A stretch of DNA of 64,000 nt from Lycium barbarum (GCF_019175385.1 NC_083338.1:68208712-68272711), one strand, 5' to 3'; shown: positions 48,327 to 62,247, numbered from the stretch's first letter. The notes: a model not told the origin generated them from the letters alone. Translations and numbers: made by a program.

Positions 48327-51300
48327 GTGATCTTAGGTAATATTTCTGTTCAACATCGAACTGCTTCTGTATTATTTGATCTGGGGTCTACTTATTCCTA
48401 TGTGTCTGTCTATCATCCTGTGGATTGGGATTTGTGTTGCGATCGTATTGGTGTGCCTATCCATGTATCTACTCCGATCGGAGATTCTGTTTTTGTTGAT
48501 CGAGTCTTTAAGTCTTGCTTAGTTACTTTTATGGGATATAATACGTGGGTAGAATTGATGATATTGGATATGGTAGACTTCGGCATTATTTTGGGTATGA
48601 CCTGGTTATCTCCGTAACATGCAATCTTAGACTGTCATGCCAAGACAGTCACTTTAGCTATGCCTGGTATTCCTCGATTAGAGTGGAGGGGTACTCTGAG
48701 CCCCGCTCCGAAGAAGATCATTTCCTATGTCCGTGTGAACAAGTTAGTGGCCAAGGGGTGTTTGTCTTATTTAGCCCATGTTCGTGATACTAGTGTTAAT
48801 TCATCGCCCCTTGAGTCCGTGCCAATTGTAAGTGAGTTTGTCGAGGTCTTCCCTTCTGATTTTTTGGGTATGCCGCCCGACTGCGACATTGATTTTTGTA
48901 TCGACTTGGATCTGGGCACACATCCTATTTCCACTCCTCCTTATAGGATGGCGCCCGCTGAGTTGAGGGAGCTAAAGGAGCAGTTGCAAGATCTGTTAAG
49001 TAAGGTGTTTATTAGACCGAGCGTTTCTCCTTGGGGTGCTTCTTTTTTATTTGTGAAGAAGATGGATAGTACTATGAGGATGTGCATTGATTATCGTCAG
49101 TTGAACAAGGTCACCATTCGTAACAAGTATCCCATTCCTTAAATTGATGACCTGTTCGACCAGCTTCAGGGTGCTTTGATATTTTTGAAGATTGACTTGA
49201 GGTCAGGCTACCATCAGCCGAAGATTCGGGCCGAGGATGTTCCGAAGATGGCCTTCCAGACTCGTTATGGCCACTACGAGTTTCTTGTGATGTCTTTTGG
49301 GCTTACGATTGCCCAGCTGCGTTTATGACTTTGATGAGTGGCATTTTCAAGCCATATCTTGATTCCTTTGTGATTGTATTCATTGATGAAATTTTAGTTT
49401 ATTCCAAGAGTATAGAGGAGCATGAGCACTATTTGAAGATTGTTCTTGGGTTTTTAAGGGAGAATAGGCTTTATGCCAAGTTTTCAAAGTATGAGTTCTG
49501 GCTTGAGTCCATGGCATTCTTGGGCCACGTTGTGTCCAAGGACGGGATCATAGTTGATCTCATGAATATTGAGGCCGTTAGAGATTGGGCGAGGCCCACT
49601 ACTGTAATCGAGATCCATAGCGTCATGGGATTATCCAGCTATTATCATCTATTTGTGAAGGGTTTTGCTTATATTGCTTCTTATTCGTTGACCAGATTGA
49701 CTCAGAAGGATGTTCCCTTCCAGTGGTCTGATGATTGTGAGGAGAGCTTTCAAAAGCTCAAGACCCTTTTGACTTCAGCCTCGATTCTAGCATTACCCGT
49801 GGAGGGTAAGGATTTCTTAGTCTTTTGTGATGCATCCCACATGGGTTTGGGTGCAGTCTTGATGCAGGAGGGTAGTGTCATAGCTTATGCTTCCCGTCAG
49901 TTGAAGATCCATGAGAGGAACTACCCTACCCATGATTTGGAGTTGCTAGCTGTGGTATTCGCTTTGAAGATCTGGAGGCATTACTTGTATGGTGCCCATT
50001 GTGAGGTTTTTACCGACCACCGTAGCCTTAAGCACGTGTTTACCTAGAAAGATCTTAATTACAGGCAGCGCCGATGGATGGTGCTCCTGAAAGACTATGA
50101 CATCCCTATTCTTTATCATCTAGGGAAAGCAAATGTTGTTGCTGATGCCTTGAGTCGCAAGGCCACGAGTATGGGGATTTTAGCCCGTTTGGTTGTTTTT
50201 GAGCGTCCGTTAGCCATGGAGGTTCAAACTCTGGCCAACAGTTTCATTCGTCTTGATATTTCAGTTGTAGGAAGAGTCTTAGCTTGTGTTGAGGCGAGAT
50301 CATCCCTATTAGAGCAGATCAGGACTCATTAGTTTGAGGATGCTCATTTATGTAAGATTCGAGATAAAGTTCTGAGGGGTGAGGCCAAGGAGGCCATTCT
50401 TGATAGTGAGGGGATCCTGAGGATCAAGGGACACGTATGTGTTCCTCATGTTGGTGATTTTATTCATTTGATCTTGATCGAGGACCATAGTTCGAGGTAC
50501 TCCATTCATCCGGGTGCCACGAAGATGTATCGTGATTTGAGGCAGCACTGCTGGTGGAGAAGGATGAAGAAAGATATTGTAGATTTTGTGGCTAGGTGTG
50601 GGAATTGTCAGCAAGTAAAGTATGAGCACCAGAGACTTGGTGGTGTGCTCCAGAGGATGTCCATTCCCGAGTGGAAGTGGGAGAGGATTGCCATGAATTG
50701 CGTTGTGGGTCTTCCAAATACCCTGGGCAAGTTTGATTGTGTGTTGGTTACTGTTGATTGGTTGACCACGTCCGCTCCTTTCATTCCAGTTCAGGTCTCC
50801 TATACTGTGGAGAGGTTAGCCAGGATCTATATTCGTGATATTGTGCGATTGCACAAGGTCTCTATTTCCATTGTTTCGGATCGAGGTCCCAGTTTACTTC
50901 CAATTTCTGGAAGGCTTTTCAGACAGATTTGGGTACTCAATTGGACCTTAGTACAACTTTTCATCCATTTATTGATGGTCAGTCCGAGAGGACTATTCAG
51001 GTGCCCGAGGATATGTTGAGAGCATGTGTCATTGATTTTTGTGGTTATTGGGACCAGTTCTTGCCCCCAGCGGAGTTTGCGTACAACAATAGCTACCATT
51101 CGAGTATTGATATGACACCATTCGAGGCTTTGTATGGTAGGAGGTGTCATTCTCCTATTGGGTGGTTTAATGCATTTAAGGTTCGTCCATAGGGCACAGA
51201 TTTGTTGAGAGAGTCCATGGATAGGGTGAAGCTTATTTAGGAAACGTTTCTAGCAGCTCAGAGTCGACAGAAGATGTATGCAGACTGGAAGGTTCGGGAT

Positions 51301-51367
51301 TTAGAGTTTGGGTGGGCGAGCAGGTGCATCTGAAGATCTCACCCATGAAGGGTGTTATGCGATTTGG
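48327..51367 (+). pseudogene. pol: Element E pol remnant, cut by element F
   Basis: Protease (48327-48617) has FDLGSTYSYVS at its active site. Linker and RT start run to a TAA at 49141. The RT palm follows, with a one-base frameshift near 49311. The catalytic motif reads FIDEILVYS, the second Asp changed to Glu. RNase H (about 49815-50047) is nearly intact, with CDASHMGLGAVLMQ. Integrase has its zinc region (CGNCQQVK), a core whose first acidic residue lies in MNCVVGLP (Asp to Asn), SDRG, a one-base frameshift near 50890, and the Glu in PEDMLR. The frame ends at MKGVMRFG, immediately before F's LTR, so the GPY region and any chromodomain are outside. Confidence 0.9.
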
Positions 51368-53239
51368 TGTCACGGCCCAACCCGATAGGCCATGACTAGT
51401 GCCTGAGCTGGACACTCGTATACGAACCTATTAGATATAGTCAGACTGAAACTAAGGATAGTATGGAAACTTGTAAAAGCAAACGATAGACTCACAATGC
51501 CATATATCATAATGAACCTGTCTCCTGAGGAGTCACAGCTAACCAAAACATAACATAATATGCAAGCCGACAAGGCTGCCACTATATACGGAAATACCCA
51601 AAACGAACCATAACGACGTAGCTAACCAAAACCCAAATACAACCCACACATGTCTACAGACCTCTAAGAGTATAATAGTAAAATATGACGGGACAGGGCC
51701 CCGCCGTACCCCTGGATATGCATAAGTCTATATCAAAGGATATGTACCAAAATGACTTAGGCTCCGGAACAATGAAGCTCTCCAAACAGCTGAGCAGAAG
51801 TCCTAGGCTGGAGGATCACCAAACTGAGTGTCTGTACCTGCGGGCATGAAACGCAGCGCCCGAAGACAGGGGGTCAGTAAAGGAAATGTACTGAGTATAT
51901 AAAGCATGAAATACCATAAAGAAGATCAAGACTGAATAAAAGATAACAGAAGGCAAGTATGATAATCAAAGATACTAATGCACCTGTGCCTTACGAGATT
52001 AGAATCATGCATATCTATATCATATACTGTACCCGGCCCTCTAGTGAGGGACTCGGTGAACAATGCAATGAAACTGTGCCCGAATACATACCCGGCCCGG
52101 GACTCAGTGAATGATGTATTAACGACATGCACGAGCAGAATATCATGAGCAACCATATGTAACTAAGTCATCATCTGAGACTCAATAGAATAATTAGAAT
52201 GAACTAACATTTGAGAATCAAGACAACAGTCACGTCAAGTACCACTGAAGACTAGAATTCATTGGAGTCATAATGCAAGTGAGACTCATAAAATTATTTC
52301 TGAACTCCTTGAATAACCTGGGAGCACCCTCGAATGTCACTATGGATTATATCAAAATAGGACTTCAGGAATCATAGACACGTATCAGGACATAATGAAA
52401 TAGCTTATGGAAATATCAAGAACATTAGCCATTCTAGTATCTCTAAGAATAGGAGCTTCTTTGGAATTTATACGTTCGTCGTCTATTTGTCTCATATAGA
52501 CCATGCCAAAAAAAGAAAGAAGGGATAGCTTTACATACCTGACAATCTACCTAATCACCCAACGTCTACTCCTCGAGTCCGTATGTCTACAATCACGATG
52601 ATAATATCACGATTAGACCATTTACACCACTTACTATCTAATTTGTATACGAACGAAACTTAATGAAATTCGGGCAGCATTTCCTCTATAAACTGGACAA
52701 TCCCGAAAATCCAATTCAGTTGAATCATCAAGAACACCAACAACACCAACAACAATACCAACCTTTAATATACATCATAACTCAGCTAATCCCATCCATT
52801 TAATTCAACTAAAACAGCCCCCGATCCACAAATCTCAACAAAACAACAAACGAGTTTATAACGCTATTTTCTCCTTTCTAATCCGTTAAAAATATAAATA
52901 AACTTATTAACAATGAAAAAGGGACCTTAATATTACCTTAAGTATGCAGCAGCCACGTCAATACTCTTCTTTTTGGCTGATTTTTAGCTCAAACTGAAGG
53001 CAACACGATGTACAACGCTTTTCTCTTCATGAGCTTCGGGATTCGGGGCTCGGATTTTGATCAAAATGGCTTTCTTAGCCTAGAACTTCTCTCCCTATCT
53101 CTCTCTCTCTAATGTTTTGGAAGTTCCTAGATGCAAATGACCAGCCTTCAAATGAACTTTCCATATCTATTTATGTTAATGGGCCTCAAAGGCCGAAATA
53201 TACTCATGGGCCGAAATGCAAATGTTTGGGTCGGGTCTC
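51368..53239 (-). repeat. Extra LTR unit at the left end of F
   Basis: Begins (plus view) TGTCACGGCCCAACCCG like an LTR terminus and contains its own hairpin (51857-51894), acceptor-like CAG (51838), donor-like site (52538) and TGCTGCC block (about 52670). It stops near 53239 before reaching an LTR start. From about 51962 onward it has no counterpart in F's right LTR, which passes straight from 62951 to the sequence found at 53240. Confidence 0.7.
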
Positions 53240-53386
53240 AACTTTCAAAATACCAATACACTTGCTTTATAAAGTGTGAAACATGCATATCGATATCATA
53301 TATCATATCCGTCCCACTATGGGACTCGGTGAATAAAGTCATCACATACCATCCTTGGTGCCACAATCACATCATCATATCATCAT

Positions 53387-53388
<2 letters not shown>

Positions 53389-53456
<68 letters not shown>
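53389..53456. repeat. TA microsatellite, left LTR of F
   Basis: About 34 TA units; the matching site in the right LTR is 63110-63177. Confidence 0.95.
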
Positions 53457-53457
<1 letters not shown>

Positions 53458-53467
53458 CGTATCCCGG

Positions 53468-56324
53468 TGTTATGTCCCGTGTTTTCGTATAATTGGAAAT
53501 TGAGAAATAATTACGATTTATGTGTTATAAGGAAATATTTTGATTTTGGTGAATATGACTATGTTGGTTATGGAATCTTTAATGTTAAGACATCGGGAAA
53601 GGCCGAGGGTAAATTTGGAGTTTCGGAAATTAGTTTCTGGAATTACAAAACGGGACTTTTAATGAATTGGGCCAAGAAAAATTGAACAAGAATTTAGGCC
53701 CAAAGTTAATGGGGTGGCCGGCCACTAGGCAAGCCCAAGCCCATTTTTAATGTCATGTGCTATGCACATGACCCTTAATAATGGATATATATCAAGTATC
53801 TTGCTAACTATCAAGAACAAAAAAATAAATTGAAGAACACCCAAAGAAGGGCTCTCGGCCGAACAAGAATAGGGAGAAACAAAAAAATTGTGCTAGCTTG
53901 TGTTGTGATCCAAAAATCTTGATTTTTGCATAGTTGTGGAGTACTCAAGACCCTCTTCAACGGGGTACAATTAGTTTGGCGTAAGGTGCGCGTTTGCGAC
54001 AAGTCGGGTTTTCAAGAAAAGGTAAGAATTTTGCCCCTTTAATGTTATAGAATTGATATGAATATGTTAAAGATTGGGAATAGAGGAGAATCCCGTAACT
54101 TTGATGTAAATAGAAAGCCGTGGGTGTGTGTGTATATTGTGTGTTGGCCGTGAGCCATAGGGAGAAGAAAGTGAGGTGAATTGATCTTGTTTAGTTGGTA
54201 TAATGTGTTGTTGTGATCCTTGTGTCGTAAATGATTGATTGATGAATTAAATTGGCGTTGGAAAATGATTTCGGATATTATCGGAAAGCGTATACCTTCG
54301 GTATCATTATGTATATCATTGTATATTTAGAGTGCTAAAGACTTTAAATATGAATTTATAATTATGTTAATGAATTCGGAATGAAACGACGCGAGTTAGA
54401 ATGTTCGTCGTGAATTTTCGATGTTTTGAAGAATTATGGAAAGTAATGGATTTTGGGGTAATTTCGTGTATGGCTTGGATTGTAGTTAGGATGTGATTGT
54501 ATAAGTTTGAATGAGGAAATGAATGCAATTATGTAGATATAGAATTGGAGTTTTGGAAGTTCGAATGAAAGTTGCCAACTTAGATAATAAAGTAGAACTT
54601 TGAAGCTAGAGTGGTTTGATTATTGCTTGTGTTGTTTGGTGATGTATGGGCTGTTGTTATTGATGTATTTTGAGCCGGGCTAAGCCTCGATGATGTTAGA
54701 TTTATAGTGGAAATGCTGCCGAAATTTCGGTAGGCAAAAATGAAGTTAAAGGCATTTTTAAGCCTAAGAATCTCCATTGGTAACTTTGACCATTTACAGA
54801 TTTCAGACGAAACGGGACTGGACTTTTGGGAGAGCATACGACATCTGTGAGGTATGTAAAGCTTCCCACTCTTTCGTTTGGCATATCTTAGTATGATAGG
54901 AGAATATGAGAACTTCCGGAGCATTTCTGCTCCTCGAAACCCGATCCACAGAAAGGTTACTATTCATTCAATTCAATTGAAGCCTAAGGGCTCTATTTTG
55001 GCTAGAATGCCACCACTCGTCCGAAACCTATCGAAATGTGGTCGGGTAACTTAGAAATGATTATGTATGACCCTTTGGCCTATAAATGTTCGGAAAATAT
55101 GTTTGCCACATCAATTTGACTCGAGGTGGGCCCGCTACCCCGAAACGCCCTAATTGTCTTATTGGGCTATCTTTGTGAATAAAGTTTGACATGCTACTTT
55201 CGATTTTGGAACTTCCTCCTACGGGATATGTTTTGAATATTACGATGCGCAAAGTTACGTTTTGAGCTATACGTACTATTTTGGAAACGTTTTGTGAAAT
55301 GAAACCTTATATCGACTAAGTATTCGATTACTTTGTATTATGAAATGACTTATGGGATTACTCTGTTTTGAGAGACTATTTTGAAGTATGATTTGCATTT
55401 GTTTGCTCACGACTCCGCTCGTGCCTTATTATGACTTCGTTCACCGGTTCCCGGGCCGGATTTTGATTCGTGCGCTTTATGATAATTCGGCTGTATGCTG
55501 TGATATGGCTCGTGATGCGATACGCTCACCTATGATTATGTTTGTGTTCGGGGATGTACGGAGATTTGAAACCTTCTGGTGTTATGCTGTGTGTGGCGCC
55601 AGCGTCGGAGTGGCGACCACGTCCCTAAGCGTTTGCATGATTTCGTTTGCATTATATATACGTATATGATTTTGATACGGATTTTGACATACCGATTTGT
55701 ATTCCACTTTGTTGTCTGATTTGCTTTCAGTTTTGATCCATATTTCTGTACTCCGTGCTTTACATACTCAGTACATATTTCGTACTGACCCCCTTTCTTC
55801 GGGGGCTGTGTTTTATGCCCGCAGGTACAGACATTGGTGATCCTCCACAGTAGGCTTCCCTCTTTGCTATTCCGGAGTACTCCTCTTTGATCCGGAGTCC
55901 ACTTTTGGTACAGACTCCTTTTTGCTTTGTAGATATTTTGTACATTTGACTATTTGGGTACGGCGGGGCCCTGTCTCGCCATATGTCTTTGTTTTGAGTT
56001 CGTAGAGGCCTGTAGTCATATATGTGGGGTAAGGGTCCTGTATATGTTGGTTTGATTTCGTTTTCTGGTCTTAAAGCGGTCTGCTTGTTATGATGGCCCC
56101 AAATGGCCCTTATGCTTATGTTTGCACTTTTGACCGGCGATGTCTATTCCGCCGCTCAGTTGTATTTGATTTGTGCGACCGCTTAAGACATATTTTCATA
56201 TAAATTATGTTTGATATGATTTCGTAAAATTCGGAAATAAGTTTGGACCTTATAATGAATGTGTGATTCGGTCTGGGCACCCAGGTAGGGTGCCAGTCGC
56301 GGCCCACGGGGCTGGGTCGTGACA
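53468..56324 (+). mobile_element. Solo LTR nested in F's 3' LTR, plus strand
   Basis: A single 2857-base LTR (TGTTATGTCCCG ... GGGTCGTGACA) between two CCCGG copies (53463-53467 and 56325-56329). F's right LTR at about 63177-63195 shows the uninterrupted site. Inside: a weak promoter-like block (54671-54735), donor-like GAGGTATGTAAAG (54852), double hairpin (55768-55805) and acceptor-like CCGCAG ending at 55824. Gene-free. Confidence 0.93.
55768..55805 (+). other. Double hairpin in the nested solo LTR
   Basis: TCAGTAC-(7 nt)-GTACTGA then CCCCC-TTTCTTC-GGGGG, as in D2. Confidence 0.62.
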
Positions 56325-57628
56325 CCCGGCCCTCTAGTGAGGGACTCGGTGAACAATGCAGTGAAACTGTGCACAAAAACGTATCTTGGCCCGGGACTCA
56401 GTGAAAGATTTATTGAGGCATGCACGAGCGGAGTAGTGAGCAACCATATGCAAACTAAATCATATCTGAGACTCAATAGAATAATCAAAATAAACCATCA
56501 TCGAAAACCATGACAATAGTCATATCAAGTACCCTTCGAATGTCACAATGGATTATATCAAAATAGAACTTCTGGAATCATAGACACGTATCAAGACACA
56601 ATGAAATAGCTTCTGGAAATCAAGAACATTAGGCATCCTAGTGGCTCTAAGAATAGGAGCTTCTTTGGAGTCATATATATACGTCGTCTATTTGTTTCAT
56701 AAAGATCATGCCAAAAAGAAGGAGGGGTTAGCTTTACATACCTGTTATAGGTTAACCGTAACCAAGTTCGCTTCGTCGCCCCTTTAGCTTATTTAATATG
56801 AAAGTAACACTATCGTTAGTAGACTATACTTTCTAGCTTATAAATCTACAACCAATCACTTATAGGGATCATTCTTTAGTTCATATATTTTTTTATTAGG
56901 ATTTTGGTTAGTTAAGAACTCAACGGAAATCTGGCAGCATTTCCCCTATATAACTCATCTAAACAGAACTTCCAATTAATCTATTGTTATCACAGCAATA
57001 CCAACAACAACAGTAATAGAAATATTCATATCAAATCCTTAAAATCCAGCCCATAAACAACTCAAACAACCCAGTAACCTTTCTTAATCCTTTTCCAATC
57101 CAAATCACTAACATCTAAGATTATACACCAAATAGACCAACATACACTTTGTATACGATACGTTATACACTTCTTTCTTCCATATTTAGAAACCACATCA
57201 CCAACAACACGACAACAACAAGAACAACAACACATGAACATAAAACCACACTTTTAATCTTTCAATTCAACAATTCCATATAACAACTACTTCTTTAATT
57301 ATCATAATTCCTTCACTTTTAACACACCATCAACGACACCATTAATCCAATTATACCATGAAATGAGAAGATCTTACCTTAATTTAATCAGAGCTAATTC
57401 TACACTCACTTACACCAATTGCACTATTTCTTCTTCCTCAATTCAATACCCAATGTCGCTATTACCTCCTTGGTCGGGCAAACTACCTTGGAACTTTAGC
57501 AAGATTTTTTTTTTTTTTAAAATGGGATTCCATGGCCGAGAGCTTGGCAACCATGGCAAGCACCTCTTTCTTTCCTTTTAATCAAGTTGAAACTTACAAA
57601 TGATGATGACTAGCCAACCTTAGTCATT

Positions 57629-57631
<3 letters not shown>

Positions 57632-57698
<67 letters not shown>
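57632..57698. repeat. TA/TG compound microsatellite
   Basis: A TA run (57632-57665) joined to a TG run (57664-57698) within F's 3' LTR. Confidence 0.95.
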
Positions 57699-57699
<1 letters not shown>

Positions 57700-58028
57700 T
57701 GTCCCTCCAAAGCACATGTGCCCCCCCTAATGACTCATCATTTTTCTTTTTATTTTTTAATTAAATCGGAGGGCCCACTTAATTATCTACTTAGCTAACT
57801 TAATTAATCTTTAATTAATCACTAATACCCACTTAATAATCTAATCATAGTTAATTAATCCCTAATCTCCATTAATATTTGTATACTAATTGAAATTTAT
57901 AACAAATCGTGCACTAATTAAAATCGAGGGTTAAAAGTCCTTATTTCATATCCCAAAAATAATCTCGTCCTTAGCTTATGTCGATTAACATACGAGTAAT
58001 TCGACGTATAAAAATACGGGGTATAACA

Positions 58029-58064
58029 TCCTTCCCTCCTTTGGAACATTCGTCCTCGAATGTT
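58029..58064 (-). other. Polypurine tract and hairpin of element F
   Basis: On the minus strand, AACATTCG-AGGA-CGAATGTT (58064-58045) is followed by CCAAAGGAGGGAAGGA (58044-58029) directly at the LTR. The hairpin is identical to D1's. Confidence 0.8.
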
Positions 58065-61000
58065 AAACTAGTCCTGCGCTCCCAATATTTCCTTAAATAT
58101 CCTTTTTATTGAATTAAGCCCTTCACATGTCTCTTTTGTTTGTCGATTCCCTTCAATTTGTTATAATGCATTCCAGATCTCTAAGTAACTGTTTCCATAA
58201 TATTTCCTCTTTTTGTTGCTTCTCGAGGTAACAATTCCACGTCATTCTCTTTATGGTTGATAGTTGTATTGCCAGCTCTTCTGTTGAAATGTTACTCTCT
58301 CTCGTCTGCATACTGCTCAGTTGTACTGGCACTGATTGATTCTGACTTGTATTCATGGTGCTCTCAGTCATAACTCGGCTCTCTTTCTTCTCCTATAGTT
58401 ACTCTCTTAAGATGTATCGTTCACTTCATCTTTACCTCTTAATCCGTAATTAAGATTTTATAACGCGTAGATGTTCCTCATCGATTCATTAGGATTTACA
58501 ACCCTTGGAGTATTTCATACCTCCGGTAACTTGTAGACCCTTCGTAGACTCTATGAATAAAACGACATTTCCCAGGGTGTAACATTATTTTACTCCAATA
58601 ATCTTGCTTTGCTCTGCTGTTACAGTCTGTATTCTGGACTCTTCAGCATCGTGTATCACTTCTCGACTTACTCTTTCAAAGATTTTTAACTATCACTTTG
58701 CTTTTAACTCTTAATCTCCATATTTAGAGTTGGTTATCAAGTAGCGCTGAAGTTTCCCCATATAATAACTTTACACAGCTGCCCGGTGCTCTGACTTTTA
58801 TTAACTGGTATAATTCCGCAAGAGATCCTTATTTGACATATAAATTCACTGTCTCCTAGTAACCAGCTCGTTCCAATCGTCTCGCTTAAGCTATTTCCCA
58901 ATTTCTCTTAACCCAACTTGTAACACTTTAGGCGTATTCTATTGCCCCTTTACCCAGATTTTGCTTTTAATTTTACTGTCACACATTATGTTGCAATCTT
59001 TACGCAAATATGTGAAGGTGCTCAAATTAGCTCGAGAAATACCTTAGCGTCGTTTAACTAGTCTTTACACTTTACCTTGCATTCTTCTCTCGTGTCATTC
59101 AATGGTATCGGGCTCAGCTATGGCCATGTCCTATTTGCCCTCAGTATTAATTCTATCTCGGTAATTTTTCCTCAAACCATCTTACACCTTTCCTTAATGT
59201 ATCTAAAATATCGCAACCGCATTGTTATTACTGAATCCTTACTCTTTTTATCAAGTACTCACTTGGTCTCATCCTTAGCTTACGAATACTCGTAGGTTGT
59301 ATAACTATTCTTGTATAACTTGTATAAAATATATCCAATCTTAGTCCTAGCTTTTCCTCCTCCTGGTTCATTCTGCTTTACATATCTTATTTGTACTAAA
59401 ACTCACTTGCTGTCTATCTTGTCATACTCCTTTTCTTTCATTTATTCACCATTCAATTTTCTCATATCCTATTATAGGAGATTTCCTATCCCTTCTCCTT
59501 TGCTATTTATAAGTCACAATATCACTAGCAAACAACTCTGTTGCCAACGTCTTAACCTCTAATCCAGTATAGCATTGCTATTCTTTATAATATCTCTTAA
59601 GTTACTCGTTACCATTTTCTTGTCAATTTCTTCCTTTTTATATGCATCCGCTTTCTAATGTCATATTATCCAAGATCTTTACAAATAATTCTCAGCACTG
59701 TCTCAAATACCATCCTGAATTCTATCCGTTTATTGCTGGCTTTCAGATCTTACTAACTTGTTTCAGCTAGAGATCTCACTTGAAGTTTAAGTATCCATAT
59801 AAATATATTGTAGTGTCAATTGTTTCCATCTTACAGTTGCATTGGTTGTTCCTCAGGCCTACAGTCCTTGTCCTTTACGGATTTCACTGTTTCCGAGGTA
59901 AAGTCATATATACACAATACTCTTTTGTTCCTTATGCTCTCTTGCCCTTGTTGTGTACCCGGTACCGACTTCTAATTTACTCAAATTCATATCGGGTTCA
60001 TCTAAATGACAATCTTATCTTATAACCTCATCGTTATACTATACCTTTAAGCTCGTAGCTGTATATTTCCCTTTCGTTCTATACCTATACTTAATAAATT
60101 ACGTCTATCTTGGGTGCTTCCTTTAGTATTCCCTTACCATTTCTCCAGTCTATGTCCATCCTTTATTCTGTGCACGAGGAATCTCATGCTATCTCTGTAT
60201 CCTTCGGAAAACACTACTTCGGCATAATCCCTTTCTCATTCTCCAAACGTATTCTGTTCATCCTTATTTATTCTTATCATCCTAGTCATCTCTGGCACTC
60301 ATTCTGCCTCATTGCTCATCTTTCTATAGTTTGGTCTTTCACAATTCCGTCACTTATATTACTCATTTTCTTGACTACACATGTCATAACCTATTACTAG
60401 ACTGTTAATTCGCTCGCTTTTCTCTTGTTCCTTCCTTCAATTAACTCCTTTTTTTCTTGTGCTCACTTTCATTTTCATTATCACACAATCTCTATTCTGA
60501 ACTTTCCCTATAGGACCTTATAAGTCCTTCTCATTCGTTCCATACCTTGCCGATTTCACATTTACCTTTACATTTTTGTCGCATAGATCACGTCATATCT
60601 TTTAGCCACTTCCTCGCTAAACTTTACTCATTTTTATAACAATCCTTATTATATTCACGTAATATCCTATTCGTAATCAATCCTATAGCATAACACTTCT
60701 TAACCTTTTAACCTTTCTGGTCAATCTTATCCTTAATACCTTACCAATTGTCTTATCAATACATTCATATTCGTCACAATTCTTCTTCCTCTGTATTCTT
60801 GTCTCAATCTTACTATTACTTCTCCTAACTATAAACTCGTCGTAACTTATTCCTACTTTTTAGTTCACTCGATACCTCAATAAAACGTTTTGTTAAGATT
60901 TGCCACCTTTTTCTAAACCATCCCTTAGTGTCACAACCCTTTTCAAATTATCCTAGCATTTCAGCAACAACACATGAAACACATGATCTAAGACAGCCCA

Positions 61001-62247
61001 CAAGCTTAAGTTTTCCTTCTACAAATTCCGTCTCCAATTAGTTGATTAAGAACTAATAACTCAAGGACATAAAGATATGATGAAATGTTACCTCAAGAAC
61101 ACAAGAATGATCCAACTCCAAGATTACGTCACCATGAAGCATCCTCCAAAACCATCACAAGAAGAAGAACTAGAATCCGACAAGCACCACGGGACTTCTA
61201 ACGCTTGATTCACATAGTTTACCGTCAGATTTGTTCTTGGGTCATGAACGAACTATTTAGTTCATAAACTACTTGCCGTATGCTTTGTACTCTTCAAATA
61301 CAAATGAAACTTAATTGTGGACGTTTTTTCTCTTCAACATGAGCCTCTTCTCAGGTAAAATGTGACTAGAAAGTATTCTGGTCCATTCAAATGAATTCCA
61401 AACTTTGTTGCTCATATATGCTTCTTCGAAATAAAATTTACCAAATAGGAATGATGCCTCTTAAGGATGACATGGAGGGTATCTCTTAAAGCTTTAATCC
61501 AACATGATAAATTTACCCTATCGATATCGACCTTATAATTACTATTACTATCAATTCAATAGTTAACTTTATTTCTCGAAGTCAGACTTGCAACTTGGTA
61601 AAATCCTACTATTACTATTGACATGACCTTTAAAGACATATTACAAACTTATATCTCATCCTCTTTTTATTTCTAGGAAACTTTTGGCAGAGTTTCCTCT
61701 GTATTTCTTACTATCCCAAAACCTGCACGCAGGAAATACCAACAATGCCTCACAGGGCTAACATATATACGTATATATATCATATCATATCATAGCCACA
61801 CAGGGCTCCCAATTTCAAGTAAAAGTATAAAGATGTCGAAACTTACCTCACATATCCCACCTCGAGACGTACCTGATCCTTTAACGATCTGCCTTGTTAT
61901 ACCTTCCTATCTACCTTCCCTTTCATTCTTCGACTTTACATTTCAATCATACTTCAATATTCTTACCTTATCCGACATGCATCTTTCGCACTGTTACTTA
62001 CCTGTGTACTTTGTAACTTCCAATATCATCAGTCACTTTCTTCTGTCGATGCCGTTCTTCAGCTGAAATCAAGGGTTAGTATAAGGAATTTCATTTCCTA
62101 TGGCTTGGCTTTAGCACACGATCTTAGATATGAAAGAAAGGTAACATCCTAAATGTCCTGTAGCTTCCTGTTTATAGATGTGGTGCACAACACACCGATA
62201 AACAAGACCCTACTAGACACGGTCTGTAGACACTCCGAGGACGAACT
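58065..62247 (-). other. Element F internal region, non-coding
   Basis: Pyrimidine-rich on the plus strand, so A/G-rich in the sense direction. No ORF above about 100 codons and none resembling Gag or Pol. Recognisable parts: the leader (62100-62245) and the blocks shared with D2 and B at about 61685-61815 (GAGGAAACTCTGCC, CCCTGTGAGGCATTGTTGG, TGAAATTGGGAGCCCTG on the minus strand). A 5S-like stretch was looked for at the matching distance from the LTR and not found. Confidence 0.7.

Larger units (their letters stand above)
43920..51367 (+). mobile_element. Element E: Ty3/gypsy inserted in element G
   Basis: 5' LTR (43920-46791), primer site, gag and pol up to the integrase C-terminus, where element F interrupts it at 51367/51368. 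The left flank is TTATC (43915-43919); the other duplication is beyond the window. Gag and Pol resemble those of G (LELVLV/LESVPI linker, CYVCG knuckle), so E jumped into a relative. Stops, frameshifts and two changed catalytic residues show it is inactive. Confidence 0.88.
53240..58028 (-). repeat. 3' LTR of F proper, holding a solo LTR
   Basis: 53240-53467 and 56330-58028 match the right LTR from 62952 on, as far as the window allows. It includes the TA microsatellite (53389-53456), the donor-like site (56740) and the TGCTGCC block (about 56935). It ends (minus-strand start) TGTTATACCCCG at 58028. It lacks its own copy of the hairpin/acceptor end. Confidence 0.8.

Noticed and set aside
53131..53685. 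184-codon plus-strand open frame
   Set aside because: Most of its middle is the TA microsatellite (Ile-Tyr repeats) and it spans the border of two transposons.
58560..58620. Possible reverse-strand 5S remnant in element F (TTTCCCAGGGTGTAAC)
   Set aside because: Only about ten bases agree and the neighbouring 5S regions are absent; chance is likelier.
58065..62247. Host gene exons within element F's internal region
   Set aside because: Open frames are short, there is no family resemblance, and the stretch is bounded by a primer site and a polypurine tract of one element.
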